Shown: in pieces, positions 20,761-21,308 of the stretch
Layout of the letters: every line of letters begins with the position of its first letter
Numbering within the stretch: position 1 is the stretch's first letter
Source of the DNA: a virus
Virus record (IMG/VR): IMGVR_UViG_3300049595_001292
Coordinates: 1 to 21,308 of that record
Length of the DNA stretch: 21,308 nucleotides
Reading direction: 5' to 3' (one strand)
Program-made: the position numbers and the translations under genes
Notes under the pieces: model-generated
What the model saw: the letters and a program-made list of their open reading frames with translations, nothing else
What the model was told of the DNA's origin: nothing
The model's database searches: none

Positions 20761-20841
20761 TTATCCCTTTTTAATTGTTTCACAGGCTGTCCAGACCTCC
20801 CAGTCGCAGCACTCACACCTAAACAGTTGGTGGTTACTCAT
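20761..20841 (-). CDS. 26-residue Cys-rich microprotein
   Basis: ATG 20841 overlaps the 75-aa gene stop (ATGA), and its TAA stop is one base before the recombinase ATG, so it fills the gap exactly. The product, with FRCECCDWEVWTACETIKKG in its second half, has four cysteines in a C-x-C-C-(8)-C layout that could bind zinc or form a small disulfide knot. Aromatic Trp pair between. No family that I can name. The coupled spacing is the main evidence. Confidence 0.6.
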   Translation of the reverse strand: MSNHQLFRCECCDWEVWTACETIKKG

Positions 20842-21065
20842 ACGGCTTCCACCTGCCACAGTTCGGGAGTTGCGTTGTAGATTGCATCGTCGATATCCTC
20901 CAACAGCGCCTCCCCGCAGCAATTAGTGTTAGCCTCTAACTCGTTCCAACCATCGACGGGGTCAAATTGCAGTTTACCGTCGCGGTCATAGCTTGCCATT
21001 ACTTCAAACTCGTGGCCCCGTGTTTCCAGGGTGTATCGTAACCCGTTTACTTTAATAACTCGCAT
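20838..21065 (-). CDS. Small early protein, unknown
   Basis: 75 residues with an AAGGAG ribosome site at good spacing. Strand-rich start (RVIKVNGLRYTLETRGHEFE, VMASYDRDGKLQF) then a helix and an acidic end with LLEDIDDAIYNATPELWQ. Two neighbouring Cys (NCC). No known domain or motif. It is directly followed by the 26-aa gene through ATGA. Function unknown; a small regulator or accessory to the recombinase is possible from its position only. Confidence 0.7.
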   Translation of the reverse strand: MRVIKVNGLRYTLETRGHEFEVMASYDRDGKLQFDPVDGWNELEANTNCCGEALLEDIDDAIYNATPELWQVEAV

Positions 21066-21140
21066 TGTTGTCTCCTTGTTGTTACGACTGTTTCCAGCCT
21101 GTTGCCAGTAGTATCATCACGCTGGTTACAGTGCAATCGG

Positions 21141-21308
21141 TTAATCTTCCCAATCTCCATCTCCGGCATCCTCCAATATTTCCCAAATGGGCTTTATTGG
21201 GTTCCCCCAAGCATCGTTAGGCCGTATTGATGTCACTGTTTCCGAGTCTGTCATATCCCGATCCATGCGCTGCCGTGTCACGACACTGTAGCCGGTCCCG
21301 TAGGGGTT
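21141..21308 (-). CDS. C-terminal end of an early gene, start off the window
   Basis: Open from the right edge for 55 codons to TAA 21141. The readable end is polar with VVTRQRMDRDMTDSETVTSI, then PNDAWGNPIKPIWEILED and an acidic finish DAGDGDWED. Nothing identifies a family; only the acidic tail is distinctive. An internal ATG exists but has no ribosome site, so the gene probably extends beyond the window. The next 75 nt (21066-21140) hold no gene I can support and no convincing promoter. Confidence 0.55.
   Translation of the reverse strand, partial: NPYGTGYSVVTRQRMDRDMTDSETVTSIRPNDAWGNPIKPIWEILEDAGDGDWED

Noticed and set aside
21085-21140. Promoter-like TTGCAC and TACTAC pair on minus
   Set aside because: Each box matches the consensus at only three or so positions, and genes on both sides are in one operon. 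No good sigma-70 promoter was seen anywhere in the window.
1-21308. tRNA, CRISPR, insertion sequence or att site
   Set aside because: No tRNA-like cloverleaf, direct-repeat array, transposase or integrase was found by reading both strands; short elements could be missed without computation.

Overview
The window is part of a tailed double-stranded DNA bacteriophage genome, most likely a podovirus-type virion (short tail, internal ejection proteins) infecting a Gram-negative host. The reasons are: a major capsid protein and a decoration-like protein, a neck protein with a beta-rich podophage nozzle-like protein but no tape-measure, tail-tube or sheath gene, large glycine-rich and Ala/Gln-rich internal-type virion proteins (one ending in a lytic transglycosylase), an S74-chaperone tail fibre, and a RecT/Bet recombinase. 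No terminase, portal, integrase, tRNA or CRISPR array is visible. The host genus cannot be read from the sequence.

Plus strand, 1-16657: the late region. It starts inside the major capsid gene (5' end off the window). Three small capsid-associated genes follow, each followed by an intercistronic hairpin. Next come an AT-hook/coiled-coil protein, a neck protein with an inserted surface-type module, a glycine-zipper protein, a short repeat protein, the nozzle-like protein, a Pro-rich/Ala-Gln-rich protein, a helical virion protein, a 973-residue ejection protein with a C-terminal SLT domain, and the tail fibre. Four small genes close the strand as a probable lysis cassette: a DUF5675 protein, a membrane-anchored coiled coil, a cysteine-rich secreted protein and a holin-like protein. 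Genes are packed with ATGA or TAATG overlaps, so translation is probably coupled.

Minus strand, 21308-16654: a tight leftward operon of small early or middle genes. In transcription order: a partial acidic protein, a 75-aa protein, a 26-aa Cys-rich microprotein, RecT/Bet, a 59-aa ribbon-helix-helix protein, a 52-aa protein, two tandem paralogues likely to bind single-stranded DNA (one with an SSB-like acidic tail), a 47-aa basic protein, a 78-aa protein, a 40-aa membrane protein, a 75-aa protein, a DUF551 protein, an HNH endonuclease, a PD-(D/E)XK nuclease and a 105-aa protein. Recombinase, ssDNA binder, resolvase-like nuclease and regulator fit a replication/recombination module. The two transcription units converge and their last stop codons overlap at 16654-16657.

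The least explained features are: an R-x-S-P-G-[VM]-Y peptide in three neighbouring virion genes (four copies); an 18-cysteine secreted protein in the lysis cassette with two glutamates placed as in retaining glycosidases; the paired ssDNA-binding-like paralogues; several reading frames of 60 residues or less with strong ribosome sites or coupled starts; and two perfect DnaA-box 9-mers near the point of transcriptional convergence.
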